A model generated the notes under the pieces. The model was given only the letters and a program-made list of their open reading frames with translations, searched no databases and had not been told where the DNA came from. From NCBI GenBank assembly GCA_019163375.1, contig JAFLKK010000004.1, forward strand, positions 558,001-622,000: DNA of 64,000 bases, in the 5' to 3' direction. Origin of the DNA: Paludibacter sp. GTDB taxonomy: Bacteria > Bacteroidota > Bacteroidia > Bacteroidales > Paludibacteraceae. The position numbers were made by a program, and so were the translations under genes. Numbering within the stretch: the stretch's first letter is position 1; each line of letters begins with the position of its first letter. Below are positions 26,258 through 37,304 of this stretch, piece after piece.

Positions 26258-28441
26258 ATGAAAACAATATATTCAATATTCTTCTTTTTTATTCTGATTT
26301 CGGGTTCGCTTTCTGCAGAGAATGGAAGTAAACTATGGTTAAGGTATCAGCCTGCGACAACAATAGAAAGTTCGCTTGTGCAGTTTTCATCGGTTGTATG
26401 TCTCGAAAAAGGAAACCTTCTTCGTTCGGCAACGAATGAATTGAAGATGGCGTATTCGGAGATGACCGGAAAAGAAATGCCTGTTTCAGTTGTCCCACAA
26501 TCAAACTCATTGTTGCTCGGAACTCTTCAGAATAAATACATTCGCAGTCTTAATATCGGAAAAGAACTTGCGCAGCTCGGGTCGGAAGGATTTGTAATTC
26601 GGAGGGTAAAGTTGAATGCTGACTCTTGTACTGTTATTGCTTCGGCTGGTGAGCAGGGTGTTTTGTACGGCGTTTTTCATTTGCTCCGAATGTTACAAAC
26701 AAATTCTTGTTCCTTCAACGTGAAGGAACATCCTTCTTACAAAGTGCGTATTCTGAATCATTGGGACAATCTGGATGGGAGTGTTGAACGTGGTTATGCA
26801 GGTCACTCCATTTGGAAATGGGATGAGCTTCCGGCAACGATTTCGCCCCGCTACGCAGAATATGCACGTGCCAATGCGTCTATTGGAATCAATGCTACGG
26901 TATTGAACAATGTAAATGCTTCGCCTGAGATGCTTTCTACTGAGAATTTGTTGAAGGTGAAAGCCATTGCTGCCGTGTTGCGATCGTATAATATCCGGGC
27001 ATATTTGTCCATTAATTTTTCATCGCCAAAAGAACTGGGCGGTTTGTCTACTTCCGATCCGTTGAATGCTGATGTTCGTAAATGGTGGAAAAATAAAGCA
27101 GCAGAGGTTTATAAACTAATCCCCGATTTCGGAGGATTTCTTGTAAAAGCGAATTCCGAAGGTTTGCCCGGTCCGATGGATTACGGACGTACACATGTGG
27201 ATGGTGCCAATATGCTTGCAGACGCATTGAAACCCTTTGGTGGAATAGTGATGTGGCGTGCATTTGTGTATGAGCCGGGCGATGATAGGGTAAAGTTGGC
27301 TTACAACGAATTTCATAAGTTCGATGGGCAGTTTCGCGACAATGTGATTATTCAGGTAAAGAACGGTCCGGTTGATTTTCAGCCACGCGAGCCTTTTAGT
27401 CCTTTGTTTGGTGCTATGAAAAAAACGGCTTTAATGCCCGAACTGCAGATTACACAGGAATATCTTGGACATAGCAATCATTTGGTTTTCCTGTCCTCCA
27501 TGTGGAAAGAATTTTTAGATGCCGATACACATGCAGCCGGTGATGGGACTACCATTTCGAAGCTAACTACCGGGGAGGTTTATCCCCAAAAAATAACTGC
27601 TTTTGCCGGTGTTGCCAATATTGGGAATGATGACAACTGGTGTGGTCACCATTTTGCGCAAGCCAACTGGTACGCGTTCGGAAGGCTGGCGTGGAATAAC
27701 CAACTTTCGAGCGAGCAAATTGCTGATGAGTGGATTAAAATGACGTTTAATAGACAACTGACGGCGGACAGCGGACAACAGGAAATAAAAATGTCTCAAC
27801 AAGTATCCAGGGATAGTTGTCTGTTGGCAGTTAAGAAAATGATGCTATCTTCGCACCAAACTGCAGTGGACTATATGATGCCACTCGGGTTGCACCATAT
27901 CTTTGCGTGGACTCACCACTATGGTCCTGAGCCATGGTGCGATATCCCGGGCGCTCGACCCGACTGGTTGCCAAAATATTACCACAAGGCTGATTCTATC
28001 GGACTTGGTTTTGACAGGACTACCAATGGAAGCAATGCTGTAAGTCAGTATGCTTCGCCCTTAAAAGAGCAATTCAACGATATGAACCAATGCCCTGATA
28101 AATATCTGCTTTGGTTCCAACATGTGCCGTGGAACTTCCGCATGAAAAGTGGGAAAACGCTGTGGAATGAGTTGTGTTATACTTACGACAAGGGTGTTCA
28201 ATCGGTACGCGAATATCAGAAAATTTGGGATAAGGCAGAACCTTTTGTCGATGCCCAACGGTTTGCGGAAGTGCAGTCGAAATTACGTATTCAGGCTCGT
28301 GATGCTGTTTGGTGGAAAGATGCCTGTTTGCTCTATTTCCAAACTTTTTCAAAGCAACCAATTCCGTATGACATTGAGCGACCTGTGCACGATTTGGATA
28401 GTTTGAAAGCGATAAAACTGGATATGAAACATCATAATTAA
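26258..28441 (+). CDS. Alpha-glucuronidase, glycoside hydrolase family 67
   Basis: 727 aa from the ATG at 26258, which begins a signal peptide (FFFFILISGSLSAENG). GH67 enzymes cut (4-O-methyl)glucuronic acid from the end of xylo-oligosaccharides. Characteristic segments are RILNHWDNLDGSVERGYAG, SIGINATVLNNVN, the active-site strand FGGFLVKANSEGLPGP, VMWRAFVYEP, and the C-terminal LGLHHIFAWTHHYGPEPW. The frame is open about 120 bases further upstream, into the end of the GH3 gene; I prefer the internal ATG because of the signal peptide. It works with the GH3 enzyme and feeds glucuronate to the next two genes. Confidence 0.93.
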   Translation: MKTIYSIFFFFILISGSLSAENGSKLWLRYQPATTIESSLVQFSSVVCLEKGNLLRSATNELKMAYSEMTGKEMPVSVVPQSNSLLLGTLQNKYIRSLNIGKELAQLGSEGFVIRRVKLNADSCTVIASAGEQGVLYGVFHLLRMLQTNSCSFNVKEHPSYKVRILNHWDNLDGSVERGYAGHSIWKWDELPATISPRYAEYARANASIGINATVLNNVNASPEMLSTENLLKVKAIAAVLRSYNIRAYLSINFSSPKELGGLSTSDPLNADVRKWWKNKAAEVYKLIPDFGGFLVKANSEGLPGPMDYGRTHVDGANMLADALKPFGGIVMWRAFVYEPGDDRVKLAYNEFHKFDGQFRDNVIIQVKNGPVDFQPREPFSPLFGAMKKTALMPELQITQEYLGHSNHLVFLSSMWKEFLDADTHAAGDGTTISKLTTGEVYPQKITAFAGVANIGNDDNWCGHHFAQANWYAFGRLAWNNQLSSEQIADEWIKMTFNRQLTADSGQQEIKMSQQVSRDSCLLAVKKMMLSSHQTAVDYMMPLGLHHIFAWTHHYGPEPWCDIPGARPDWLPKYYHKADSIGLGFDRTTNGSNAVSQYASPLKEQFNDMNQCPDKYLLWFQHVPWNFRMKSGKTLWNELCYTYDKGVQSVREYQKIWDKAEPFVDAQRFAEVQSKLRIQARDAVWWKDACLLYFQTFSKQPIPYDIERPVHDLDSLKAIKLDMKHHN

Positions 28442-28518
28442 TATGCCAATTTGTCAATGTGCTAATTATTTGACTGTTGTCTTGGCTCTTGACTCTTGGT
28501 TCTTTTGTCTTTAAAAAT

Positions 28519-29685
28519 ATGGAAAAAACGTGGCGTTGGTTTGGGCGTAAAGATAATATTACGCTGGATATGCTCCGACAAATCGGAGTAGAAGGAATTG
28601 TGACTGCATTGCATGATGTACCAAGCGGTGAAGTGTGGACACTTGAAGCAATCACCGAATTGAAAGCTTATATAGAAAGTTACGGCCTTCGTTGGTCGGT
28701 GGTGGAGAGTTTACCGGTTTCGGAGAGTATAAAATATGGTGGAGCCAACAGAGAACAATTGCTCGAAAATTATAAAATCAGTTTGGCTAATTTGGGAAAA
28801 GCCGGTATCAAAACGGTTGTGTATAATTTTATGCCGGTGATCGACTGGATTCGTACCGACCTGAATTATAAACTTGCCGATGGAACTTCTACGCTCTATT
28901 TTGATAAAATCCGTTTTGCTTATTTCGATTGCTATATCCTGAATAGGGAAGGAGCTGCTGCTGATTACTCAACGGATGAGATGAAGCAGGTAAATGCATT
29001 GAATAAAACAATTTCGGAGGAAGAAAAAGCAGAACTAATCAATACCATTATTGTAAAAACACAGGGTTTTGTAAATGATAGTTTTAAAGGAAATGTTCTA
29101 AAACCCGTGGAGCTGTTCAATCAATTGCTGGAACTTTACAAAGGCATTGATAAAAATCAATTGCGTGCTAACCTGAAATATTTTTTGGAAAGTGTAATCC
29201 CTACGGCCGAACAGTATGGTGTGAATCTTTGTGTTCATCCGGACGATCCTCCCTATCCGGTGTTGGGATTGCCACGTATTGTGGGTAATGTCGATGATAT
29301 TGAATGGATACTGAATGCCGATAAGAGCCCTAACAATGGCTTCACCTTCTGTGCCGGTTCACTCAGCTCGGGTTTACACAACGATGTTCCTGCTATGGCG
29401 CAGAAATTTGCAAAGCGCACGCATTTTGTTCACTTGCGAAGCACAGAAGTGGCTGATAATGGTAACTTTATGGAAGCATCGCACCTCGAAGGTCGTGGTC
29501 ATTTGGTAGAACTGGTTCGCATTTTCGAAAGCGAAAATCCGGGCTTACCCATGCGAGTAGATCACGGAAAATTAATGCTGACGGATGGAGATACCAAGCA
29601 CAATCCCGGCTATTCGTTTCTCGGACGCATGTTTGCCCTGGCTCAGGTGTCGGGCATAATGGCAGCGGTAGACAGTAAAAAATGA
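28519..29685 (+). CDS. uxuA: Mannonate dehydratase
   Basis: 388 aa, close to the family's usual length. UxuA dehydrates D-mannonate to 2-keto-3-deoxygluconate in glucuronate catabolism. Recognisable segments are MEKTWRWFGRKDNITLDMLR at the N-terminus, KTVVYNFMPVIDWIRTDL, VNLCVHPDDPPYPVLGLPRI with metal ligands, and FVHLRSTEVADNGNFMEASH and MRVDHGKLM near the end. The ATG at 28519 gives the canonical start; an upstream in-frame extension is ignored. It lies between the alpha-glucuronidase and the SDR gene, matching its place in the pathway. Confidence 0.94.
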   Translation: MEKTWRWFGRKDNITLDMLRQIGVEGIVTALHDVPSGEVWTLEAITELKAYIESYGLRWSVVESLPVSESIKYGGANREQLLENYKISLANLGKAGIKTVVYNFMPVIDWIRTDLNYKLADGTSTLYFDKIRFAYFDCYILNREGAAADYSTDEMKQVNALNKTISEEEKAELINTIIVKTQGFVNDSFKGNVLKPVELFNQLLELYKGIDKNQLRANLKYFLESVIPTAEQYGVNLCVHPDDPPYPVLGLPRIVGNVDDIEWILNADKSPNNGFTFCAGSLSSGLHNDVPAMAQKFAKRTHFVHLRSTEVADNGNFMEASHLEGRGHLVELVRIFESENPGLPMRVDHGKLMLTDGDTKHNPGYSFLGRMFALAQVSGIMAAVDSKK

Positions 29686-29751
29686 AAAAATATAGGAATG
29701 CAGAGATGTAGGGCTTAGAAAATAGTAAATGATAAAATAGTAAATTTGATT

Positions 29752-30567
29752 ATGAACGATTTATTTAGTATTAAAGGAAAGGTAGCCATTATCACCGGAG
29801 CATGTGGTGTGCTGGGTGGTAGCGTGGCACAAAGTTTTGTTGCATCAGGAGCCAAAGTAGTGGCCATTGGTACCAAACAGGAAAAACTGGATGCCAAAGT
29901 AAAGGAATTATCCGAATTGGGTGGCGATGTGATTGGTTTTGTAGGCAATGTTCTCGATATCGCAAGTCTGGAAAAAATAGCGGCGGATGTGGTTACCAAA
30001 TGGGGGCGCATAGATATTTTACTGAACATAGCCGGTGGTAATATCCCCGGAGCTACACTGATGCCCGATCAGAGTTTTTTCGAAATGGAGATTTCGAAGT
30101 GGGATGCTGTAACCAATTTGAATATGAATGGAACGGTATATCCGAGTTATGTTTTCGGAAAAGTGATGGCCGAACAAAAAACAGGAAGTATTATTAATAT
30201 ATCTTCGATGGCAGCTATGCAGTCGATGACACGTGTGCCGGGATATTCGGCAGCAAAAGCGGCAGTTGGCAATTTCACGCAATGGATGGCGATGGAAATG
30301 GCGATGAAGTATGGCGATGGTATACGTGTAAATGCTATTGCTCCGGGCTTTTTTATTGGAGAGCAAAATCGTGCAGTGCTCATTAATCCCGATGGTTCGT
30401 TGACCGATCGCAGTCTTAAGGTAATTGCTAATACACCCATGAGACGTTTTGGAGACATAAACGAATTGAACGGAGCAGTTCAATTTTTATGTTCTTCGGC
30501 GGCCAGCTTTATCACCGGTGTAGTGTTGCCCATTGATGGAGGTTTTAGCTCGTTTAGCGGAGTGTAA
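29752..30567 (+). CDS. SDR family oxidoreductase, probable D-mannonate (fructuronate) oxidoreductase
   Basis: 271 aa Rossmann-fold dehydrogenase. The cofactor loop is ITGACGVLGGSVAQSF; ILLNIAGGNIPGA is the NAG-type motif. The catalytic Ser and the Tyr-x-x-x-Lys are in IINISSMAAMQ and VPGYSAAKAAV. Family relatives next to uxuA reduce D-fructuronate to D-mannonate, replacing the unrelated UxuB. This role is inferred from position. I use the ATG at 29752 rather than an upstream TTG. It is the last gene of the xylan locus. Confidence 0.85.
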   Translation: MNDLFSIKGKVAIITGACGVLGGSVAQSFVASGAKVVAIGTKQEKLDAKVKELSELGGDVIGFVGNVLDIASLEKIAADVVTKWGRIDILLNIAGGNIPGATLMPDQSFFEMEISKWDAVTNLNMNGTVYPSYVFGKVMAEQKTGSIINISSMAAMQSMTRVPGYSAAKAAVGNFTQWMAMEMAMKYGDGIRVNAIAPGFFIGEQNRAVLINPDGSLTDRSLKVIANTPMRRFGDINELNGAVQFLCSSAASFITGVVLPIDGGFSSFSGV

Positions 30568-30738
30568 ATTTTCAACCGTATTTGCAGAATAACAGTCAAT
30601 AAATCAGTATTAAAGTGCGTCTATTGTCTACATTTAAAGAATGCGGATAATAGATGCATTTTTCGTGAGAAAACCAGCGTTAAATTCAATCTGAATACTT
30701 GATTTTCAGTAGAAAGAAAAATATTTTGCATGATGGTA

Positions 30739-30768
30739 TTGTTCATCAAAATATTATGTCTATCTTTG
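30739..30768 (+). promoter_or_regulatory. Promoter of the str/ribosomal protein cluster
   Basis: TTG at 30739-30741, a 19-bp spacer and TATCTTTG at 30761-30768: a complete Bacteroidetes -33/-7 promoter. It lies 67 bp before rpsL and probably drives the long cluster behind it. Confidence 0.65.
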
Positions 30769-30835
30769 CAACCCATTTTGGAGAAAAACCAACAGGATAT
30801 AAATAAACTATTTAAGTTATCAAAAACAAAGTAAA

Positions 30836-31258
30836 ATGCCTACAATTCAACAATTAGTTAGAAAAGGAAGAGCAGAACTCATTGACAAAAGCAAATCGCC
30901 AGCGTTGGATTCTTGTCCACAACGTCGAGGAGTTTGTGTTCGTGTTTACACTACTACCCCTAAAAAACCGAACTCGGCTATGCGTAAAGTTGCCCGTGTA
31001 CGTTTAACTAACCAAAAAGAAGTGAATGCTTACATTCCTGGTGAAGGACACAATTTGCAAGAGCACTCTATCGTAATGGTACGTGGTGGTCGTGTAAAAG
31101 ATCTTCCAGGGGTTCGTTATCACGTGGTTCGTGGAACACTAGATACATCCGGTGTTGCTGGTCGTACTCAACGTCGTTCTAAATACGGAACAAAACGTCC
31201 AAAACCAGGACAAGCAGTGGCCGCAAAAGGTGCACCAGCTAAAGGTAAAAAGAAATAA
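30836..31258 (+). CDS. rpsL: 30S ribosomal protein S12
   Basis: 140 aa decoding-centre protein. [19 protein letters not shown] and the [13 protein letters not shown] loop are intact, so both lysines at which streptomycin resistance arises are wild type. The C-terminus is extended by a short Lys/Ala tail. First gene of the cluster, directly after a clear promoter. Confidence 0.97.
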   Translation: MPTIQQLVRKGRAELIDKSKSPALDSCPQRRGVCVRVYTTTPKKPNSAMRKVARVRLTNQKEVNAYIPGEGHNLQEHSIVMVRGGRVKDLPGVRYHVVRGTLDTSGVAGRTQRRSKYGTKRPKPGQAVAAKGAPAKGKKK

Positions 31259-31442
31259 CAAGAATTGACGGATAAGCGTTTTAATTCGCTGTCCCAATTG
31301 CAGTTCTAAAAAACAACAAAATCAAGTTTAACACTTGTTTGAGTTTTCAGGAAGCAGATGAAAGTTGAGTAAATGATTCAGAGGAATCGTTGAAGTAAGA
31401 CTAAAGCAACTAAAAAAACAAAAACGGAAATTTTCAAGAAAA

Positions 31443-31919
31443 ATGAGAAAATCGAAACCAAAAAAGAGGATCGTATTACCTGATCCGGTTTTCAATGAGT
31501 CGATGGTTACAAAGTTTGTAAACCACTTGATGTATGATGGTAAAAAATCTACCGCATTTGACATTTTCTATTCATCGCTCGAAACTGTTAAAAACAAGCT
31601 TCCGAACGAAGAAAAATCCCCTCTCGAAGTTTGGAAAAAAGCCCTCGAAAATATTACTCCATTAGTGGAAGTAAAATCTCGTCGTGTTGGTGGTGCTACA
31701 TTCCAAGTCCCTACTGAAATCCGTGCAGACCGCAAGGAATCAATTTCAATGAAAAATCTTATATTGTACTCACGCAAACGCGGAGGTCGCTCGATGGCTG
31801 ATAAATTAGCTGCCGAAATCGTTGATGCATTCAATAACCAGGGTGGTGCTTTCAAACGTAAAGAAGACATGCACCGTATGGCTGAAGCCAACCGCGCATT
31901 TGCTCACTTTAGATTTTAA
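31443..31919 (+). CDS. rpsG: 30S ribosomal protein S7
   Basis: 158 aa primary 16S rRNA binder of the small-subunit head. It is recognised from [20 protein letters not shown] and the terminal [13 protein letters not shown] 184-bp spacer separates it from rpsL, long for this operon and without an evident structure. Confidence 0.97.
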   Translation: MRKSKPKKRIVLPDPVFNESMVTKFVNHLMYDGKKSTAFDIFYSSLETVKNKLPNEEKSPLEVWKKALENITPLVEVKSRRVGGATFQVPTEIRADRKESISMKNLILYSRKRGGRSMADKLAAEIVDAFNNQGGAFKRKEDMHRMAEANRAFAHFRF

Positions 31920-31958
31920 TTGAAATAAAACATTTAAAAGTAAAATCATAGTTATCAA

Positions 31959-34079
31959 ATGGCTAAAGGAGATTTAATTTATAACAGAAACATCGGTATC
32001 ATGGCGCATATCGACGCCGGAAAGACAACTACTTCTGAGCGTATTTTGTTCTACACAGGTTTGACACACAAAATCGGTGAAGTTCATGATGGTGCTGCTA
32101 CTATGGACTGGATGGAACAAGAGCAAGAACGTGGTATTACTATCACTTCTGCTGCTACAACTACATCGTGGGATTATTTAGGTGAAAAATATAAAATTAA
32201 CCTTATTGACACTCCGGGACACGTTGACTTTACCGTCGAGGTAGAGCGTTCATTGCGTATTTTGGATGGTGCTGTTGCTACTTTCTGTGCTGTTGGTGGT
32301 GTTGAGCCTCAATCAGAAACAGTGTGGCGTCAGGCTGACAAATACAATGTACCTCGTATCGGTTTTGTAAACAAAATGGACCGCTCTGGTGCCGACTTCT
32401 TTGAAGTTGTTCGCCAGGTGAGAACTGTTTTGGGTGCTAAACCATGTCCTATTCAAATTCCAATCGGAGCTGAAGAAAAATTCAAAGGCGTTATCGATTT
32501 AGTGAAGATGAAAGCAATTCTTTGGCATGATGAAACCATGGGTGCTCAATATGACGTGGAAGAAATTCCTGCCGACTTATTGGAAGAAGCTCAAGAGTGG
32601 AGAGATAAAATGCTCGAAACGATTGCTGAATATGATGATGTATTGATGGAGAAATTCTTTGATGATCCTTCAACAATTACTGTTGATGAAATTCAAGCAG
32701 CTATCCGTAAAGCTACACTTTCAATGGAAATTAATCCAATGATTTGTGGTTCGGCTTTCAAAAATAAAGGTGTACAAACTATGCTTGACGCAGTTTGTGC
32801 TTACCTTCCAAGTCCAATGGATACTCCCGAAACAATCGGATTTGATCCACGTGACCCTGAAAAACAAGTAGTACGTCACCCTGATGCTTCTGAACCATTG
32901 TGTGCATTGGCATTTAAGATTGCTACCGACCCTTATGTTGGTCGTTTGTGTTTCTTCAGAGTTTACTCAGGAAAACTGGAAGCAGGTTCTTATATTTTCA
33001 ATACTCGTACTGGAAAGAAAGAACGTATTTCTCGTATCTTCCAAATGCACTCTAACAAACAAAACGCTGTAGAATTAATTTCTGCCGGTGATATTGGTGC
33101 TGGAGTTGGATTTAAAGATATTCGTACAGGTGATACTTTGTGCGACGAGAACAATCAGGTAACATTGGAATCTATGGACTTCCCTGCACCGGTTATCGGT
33201 ATTTCTATTGAGCCTAAAACTCAAAAGGACTTAGATAAATTAGGTTTAGGATTGTCTAAATTAGCTGAAGAAGATCCAACATTTACAGTTCATACTCAAG
33301 AACAATCTGGTCAGACTATTATTAGTGGTATGGGTGAACTTCACCTTGAAATCATTATCGATCGTTTGAAACGTGAGTTCAAAGTAGAATGTAACCAAGG
33401 TCGTCCTCAGGTTAATTACAAAGAAGCCATTACTCAAGAAGTTCAATTACGTGAAACTTACAAGAAACAATCGGGTGGACGTGGTAAATTCGCGGACATG
33501 ATTGTAAAAGTAGGACCAATGGATAAAGACTTCGAAGGTGGTCCATTACAATTCGTTGATCAGGTTAAGGGTGGTAATATTCCTAAAGAATTTATTCCTT
33601 CTATTCAAAAAGGATTTGCTAACGCTATGAAAAATGGTGTTTTGGCAGGTTTCCCATTGGATAACTTGAAAGTGACTGTACTTGATGGTTCATTCCACGC
33701 GGTTGACTCGGATCAATTATCTTTCGAAATTTGTGCTTCTCTAGCTTATAAATCAGCTTGCGCTAAAGCTAAACCTGTTCTTTTGGAACCAATCATGAAA
33801 ATGGAAGTGGTAACACCGGAAGAAAACATGGGTGATGTTATTGGTGACTTAAACAAACGTCGTGGACAAGTTGAAGGTATGGAATCAAGCCGCTCAGGAG
33901 CTCGTGTTGTAAAAGCAAAAGTGCCTTTATCTGAAACATTCGGATATGTTACTGCTTTACGTACTATCTCTTCGGGTCGTGCAACTTCTTCAATGGAATT
34001 CGATCACTACGCTGAAGTAACCAACTCTATTGCGAAAGTAGTAGTAGCTGAAGCTAAGGGTAAAGTAGAATTACTATAA
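31959..34079 (+). CDS. fusA: Elongation factor G
   Basis: 706 aa translocase GTPase. The P-loop [17 protein letters not shown] and NKMD are intact, and all five domains are present to the terminal [10 protein letters not shown]. It catalyses ribosome translocation. It lies 39 bp after rpsG. The tuf gene, which follows fusA in E. coli, is not here. Confidence 0.98.
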   Translation: MAKGDLIYNRNIGIMAHIDAGKTTTSERILFYTGLTHKIGEVHDGAATMDWMEQEQERGITITSAATTTSWDYLGEKYKINLIDTPGHVDFTVEVERSLRILDGAVATFCAVGGVEPQSETVWRQADKYNVPRIGFVNKMDRSGADFFEVVRQVRTVLGAKPCPIQIPIGAEEKFKGVIDLVKMKAILWHDETMGAQYDVEEIPADLLEEAQEWRDKMLETIAEYDDVLMEKFFDDPSTITVDEIQAAIRKATLSMEINPMICGSAFKNKGVQTMLDAVCAYLPSPMDTPETIGFDPRDPEKQVVRHPDASEPLCALAFKIATDPYVGRLCFFRVYSGKLEAGSYIFNTRTGKKERISRIFQMHSNKQNAVELISAGDIGAGVGFKDIRTGDTLCDENNQVTLESMDFPAPVIGISIEPKTQKDLDKLGLGLSKLAEEDPTFTVHTQEQSGQTIISGMGELHLEIIIDRLKREFKVECNQGRPQVNYKEAITQEVQLRETYKKQSGGRGKFADMIVKVGPMDKDFEGGPLQFVDQVKGGNIPKEFIPSIQKGFANAMKNGVLAGFPLDNLKVTVLDGSFHAVDSDQLSFEICASLAYKSACAKAKPVLLEPIMKMEVVTPEENMGDVIGDLNKRRGQVEGMESSRSGARVVKAKVPLSETFGYVTALRTISSGRATSSMEFDHYAEVTNSIAKVVVAEAKGKVELL

Positions 34080-34084
34080 AATTT

Positions 34085-34125
34085 GACAACGGACAACGGT
34101 CGATTTTCGACTGTTGTCTGTTGAC
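34085..34125 (+). other. Long RNA hairpin in the fusA-rpsJ spacer
   Basis: Nineteen bases (GACAACGGACAACGGTCGA) pair with the following 19 (TCGACTGTTGTCTGTTGAC) around a loop of 3 nt, with mostly Watson-Crick and some G-U pairs and one mismatch. No T-run follows, so it is not a classic terminator. It starts 6 bp after the fusA stop, at the boundary between the str and S10 units, and could mark an mRNA processing or attenuation site. Confidence 0.6.
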
Positions 34126-34194
34126 TTATAATAGCCGGATAGTGAATGACTCTTATTCGGTAATACATCAAAACAAATAAATATAAAAACGACA

Positions 34195-34500
34195 ATGAGT
34201 CAAAAAATCAGAATCAAACTGAAATCTTACGATCACAACTTGGTTGACAAATCAGCTGAGAAAATCGTAAAAACAGTGAAAGCTACAGGAGCTGTGGTAA
34301 GCGGACCAATTCCATTGCCAACTCACACACGTATTTTTACAGTGAACAGTGCAACTTTCGTAAACAAAAAGTCGCGCGAGCAATTTAAACTTTGTTCTTA
34401 CAAACGTCTAATTGACATTTATAGCTCAACCAGCAAAACTGTTGATGCTCTTATGAAATTAGAATTGCCAAGTGGGGTAGAAGTAGAAATTAAAGTATAA
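34195..34500 (+). CDS. rpsJ: 30S ribosomal protein S10
   Basis: 101 aa. Matches S10/NusE through [20 protein letters not shown] and [14 protein letters not shown]. Besides its ribosomal role in the 30S head, it acts as the transcription factor NusE. First gene of the S10 part of the cluster, after the hairpin-containing spacer. Confidence 0.97.
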   Translation: MSQKIRIKLKSYDHNLVDKSAEKIVKTVKATGAVVSGPIPLPTHTRIFTVNSATFVNKKSREQFKLCSYKRLIDIYSSTSKTVDALMKLELPSGVEVEIKV

Positions 34501-34585
34501 TACACCCTAGCGATAGGGAAACAATAATTAATAAACAATGATCGATCCCCCATATTGGGGTTAAGGGTCTTAAACAACAATTGAA

Positions 34586-35203
34586 ATGCCAGGATTATTA
34601 GGAAAAAAAATCGGAATGACATCCGTTTTCAGTGCCGATGGTAAAAATGTACCATGTACTGTTATTGAAGCAGGTCCTTGTGTTGTTACTCAAATCAAAA
34701 CTGTAGGAACCGATGGTTACGAAGCTGTTCAGGTAGGTTTTCAGGCTAAGACTGAAAAACATACTAACAAAGCTGAGGCCGGAATTTTCAAAGCAGCAGG
34801 AGTAGCTCCTCAAAGACACTTGGTTGAGTTCAAAGGATTCGAAAGTGAATTCAAATTAGGTGATGCAATCACCGTTGAAATGTTTGAAGAAGATACGTTT
34901 GTTGACGTAGTCGGAACTTCAAAAGGTAAAGGATTCCAAGGTGTTGTAAAACGCCACGGTTTCGCTGGGGTAGGACAAGCTACACACGGTCAACATAACC
35001 GTTTGAGAGCGCCGGGTTCATTAGGAGCTTCATCGTATCCTTCTCGCGTATTCAAAGGAATGCGTATGGCTGGTCGTATGGGTGGTGACAAAGTTACCAT
35101 GCAAAATCTACAAGTATTAAAAGTAATTCCGGAACACAATTTGATTTTGATCAAAGGTTCAGTTCCAGGAGCGAAAGGTTCAATCGTAATCATCAATAAA
35201 TAA
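34586..35203 (+). CDS. rplC: 50S ribosomal protein L3
   Basis: 205 aa, one of the first proteins to bind 23S r[23 protein letters not shown] and the long extension [20 protein letters not shown], which reaches toward the peptidyl transferase centre, are clear. The 85-bp spacer before it contains short hairpins (CCCTA/TAGGG, CCCC/GGGG). Confidence 0.97.
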   Translation: MPGLLGKKIGMTSVFSADGKNVPCTVIEAGPCVVTQIKTVGTDGYEAVQVGFQAKTEKHTNKAEAGIFKAAGVAPQRHLVEFKGFESEFKLGDAITVEMFEEDTFVDVVGTSKGKGFQGVVKRHGFAGVGQATHGQHNRLRAPGSLGASSYPSRVFKGMRMAGRMGGDKVTMQNLQVLKVIPEHNLILIKGSVPGAKGSIVIINK

Positions 35204-35205
35204 CC

Positions 35206-35835
35206 ATGGAACTTAGTATATTAAACATCAAAGGAGAAGACACAGGAAGAAAAGTATCGTTAAGCGATGCCATCTTCGGTATTGAGCCAAATGACCATGC
35301 TATTTATTTAGATGTGAAACAATATTTGGCTAATCAACGTCAGGGAACTCACTCGTCAAAAGGCCGTAGCCAATTGTCTGGTAGTACACGTAAATTAGGA
35401 AAACAAAAAGGTAGCGGTGGCGCTCGTCCGGGTGATATTAAATCGGGTGTTCGTGTCGGCGGTGGTCGTATGTTCGGTCCTACTCCACGTGATTATCATT
35501 TCAAATTGAACAAAAAAGTAAAACAACTTGCACGTAAATCTGCTTTATCATATAAAGCGATTAACAACCAAATATTTGTTGTTGAGAACTTGAATTTCGA
35601 AACTCCAAAAACGAAAGAATTTGTAGCATTGACAAAAAGTTTGCAAGTGGCTGATAAAAAGCCACTAATAATTTTATCGTCTGCAAATAAAAACGTATAT
35701 TTGTCGGCTCGTAATTTAAATACGGCTAAAGTTGTAACTGTCTCAGAATTAAGTACTTATATAGTTCTTAATGCTAAGACTCTTGTGTTAACTGAGGATT
35801 CAGTTGCAGCAGTAGAACAAATTTTTAAAGCATAA
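35206..35835 (+). CDS. rplD: 50S ribosomal protein L4
   Basis: 209 aa. [20 protein letters not shown] and [13 protein letters not shown] form the extended loop that lines the exit tunnel. In E. coli L4 also represses its own operon; no equivalent leader is recognised here. Starts 2 bp after rplC, so translation is probably coupled. Confidence 0.97.
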   Translation: MELSILNIKGEDTGRKVSLSDAIFGIEPNDHAIYLDVKQYLANQRQGTHSSKGRSQLSGSTRKLGKQKGSGGARPGDIKSGVRVGGGRMFGPTPRDYHFKLNKKVKQLARKSALSYKAINNQIFVVENLNFETPKTKEFVALTKSLQVADKKPLIILSSANKNVYLSARNLNTAKVVTVSELSTYIVLNAKTLVLTEDSVAAVEQIFKA

Positions 35836-35848
35836 GGAGGCACAGAAT

Positions 35849-36139
35849 ATGGGAATTATCGTAAAACCGATCGTTACAGAAAAAATGACAAAGCTTAGCG
35901 ACAAATTAAATCGTTACGCTTTCAGAGTGCAAAAAGACGCGAACAAGATTGAAATCAAGCAAGCGGTTGAAGCAATGTACAATGTAACTATTGAAGATGT
36001 AAATACCTTAATTGTAGCACCTAAGCAAAAAAGCCGTTCTACAAAAGCTGGTATCATTAAAGGAAGTACTTCCGCTTATAAAAAAGCGATTGTTACAGTG
36101 AAACAAGGTGAACAAATTGATTTTTATAGTAATATTTAA
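35849..36139 (+). CDS. rplW: 50S ribosomal protein L23
   Basis: 96 aa, sits at the tunnel exit where it docks trigger factor and [23 protein letters not shown] and [19 protein letters not shown] are typical. A rare AGGAGG-like ribosome site (AAGGAGGCACAG) precedes it, unusual in this phylum. Confidence 0.96.
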   Translation: MGIIVKPIVTEKMTKLSDKLNRYAFRVQKDANKIEIKQAVEAMYNVTIEDVNTLIVAPKQKSRSTKAGIIKGSTSAYKKAIVTVKQGEQIDFYSNI

Positions 36140-36147
36140 ACAGACAA

Positions 36148-36972
36148 ATGGCTGTACGTAAACTAAGACCCACAACACCGGGGCAGAGACACAAAGTTAT
36201 TGGTACATTCGATACAATTACTACGAATGCACCAGAGAAATCTCTTGTGAGAGGCGGATCAAAATCCGGAGGTCGTAACCACGATGGTAAAATGACCATG
36301 CGCTACTTAGGTGGCGGTCACAAGAAGAAATATAGAGTAATTGATTTCAAACGCAGCAAGGATGGTGTTCCTGCAACAGTAAAAGAAATCGAATACGATC
36401 CGAATCGTTCGGCACGTATCGCATTGCTTTTCTATGCTGATGGTGAAAAAACTTACATACTTGCGCCAAATGGATTGCAGGTAGGTCAACAAGTTCTTTC
36501 AGGAGCTGAAGCTTCACCAGAAGTTGGAAACGCATTGCCTTTGCAAAACATTCCATTAGGTACAATAATTCATAATATTGAATTACGTCCTGGACAAGGT
36601 GCCGCGATGGTACGTTCAGCTGGAACATTTGCTCAACTCACTTCACGTGAGGAAAAGTATGCCATTGTAAAATTGCCTTCAGGTGAGGTTCGTAAGATTC
36701 TTTCTACTTGTAAAGCCACAATTGGTAGTGTTGGTAATTCTGACCACGCGTTAGAAAGATCAGGTAAAGCAGGTCGCTCACGCTGGCTTGGACGTCGTCC
36801 GAGAGTTAGAGGTGTTGCCATGAACCCAGTCGATCACCCAATGGGTGGTGGTGAAGGTCGCGCATCAGGTGGACACCCACGTTCTCGTAAAGGTTTATTA
36901 GCTAAGGGATACAAAACACGTGCACCTAAAAAGCAATCAAGCCAATATATTATTGAAAGAAAGAAAAAATAA
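36148..36972 (+). CDS. rplB: 50S ribosomal protein L2
   Basis: 274 aa, essential for subunit joining and peptidyl transfer. The highly conserved C-terminal loop [20 protein letters not shown] is intact. Standard length; 8 bp after rplW. Confidence 0.97.
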   Translation: MAVRKLRPTTPGQRHKVIGTFDTITTNAPEKSLVRGGSKSGGRNHDGKMTMRYLGGGHKKKYRVIDFKRSKDGVPATVKEIEYDPNRSARIALLFYADGEKTYILAPNGLQVGQQVLSGAEASPEVGNALPLQNIPLGTIIHNIELRPGQGAAMVRSAGTFAQLTSREEKYAIVKLPSGEVRKILSTCKATIGSVGNSDHALERSGKAGRSRWLGRRPRVRGVAMNPVDHPMGGGEGRASGGHPRSRKGLLAKGYKTRAPKKQSSQYIIERKKK

Positions 36973-36994
36973 TCGAAAAAATTAAGTAAATAAT

Positions 36995-37261
36995 ATGAGC
37001 CGTTCATTAAAAAAAGGACCATACATCAACTTGAAGCTAGAGAAGAAAGTTTTAACCATGAATGAAGCCGGTAAAAAAACCGTTATCAAAACATGGGCTC
37101 GTGCTTCAATGTTATCACCTGATTTTGTTGGTCACACAATTGCAGTTCACAATGGTAATAAGTTTATTCCCGTATATGTAACCGAAAATATGGTAGGACA
37201 CAAGTTAGGTGAATTTTCACCTACTCGTAACTTCCGCGGTCACGGTGGTAAGAAAAAATAA
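36995..37261 (+). CDS. rpsS: 30S ribosomal protein S19
   Basis: 88 aa protein of the 30S head, partner of S13. [18 protein letters not shown] and [20 protein letters not shown] are diagnostic. Confidence 0.97.
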   Translation: MSRSLKKGPYINLKLEKKVLTMNEAGKKTVIKTWARASMLSPDFVGHTIAVHNGNKFIPVYVTENMVGHKLGEFSPTRNFRGHGGKKK

Positions 37262-37304
37262 TCCATTGAAATAAAAATTAGAAAAAAATAAAAATTCTGT
37301 AACA

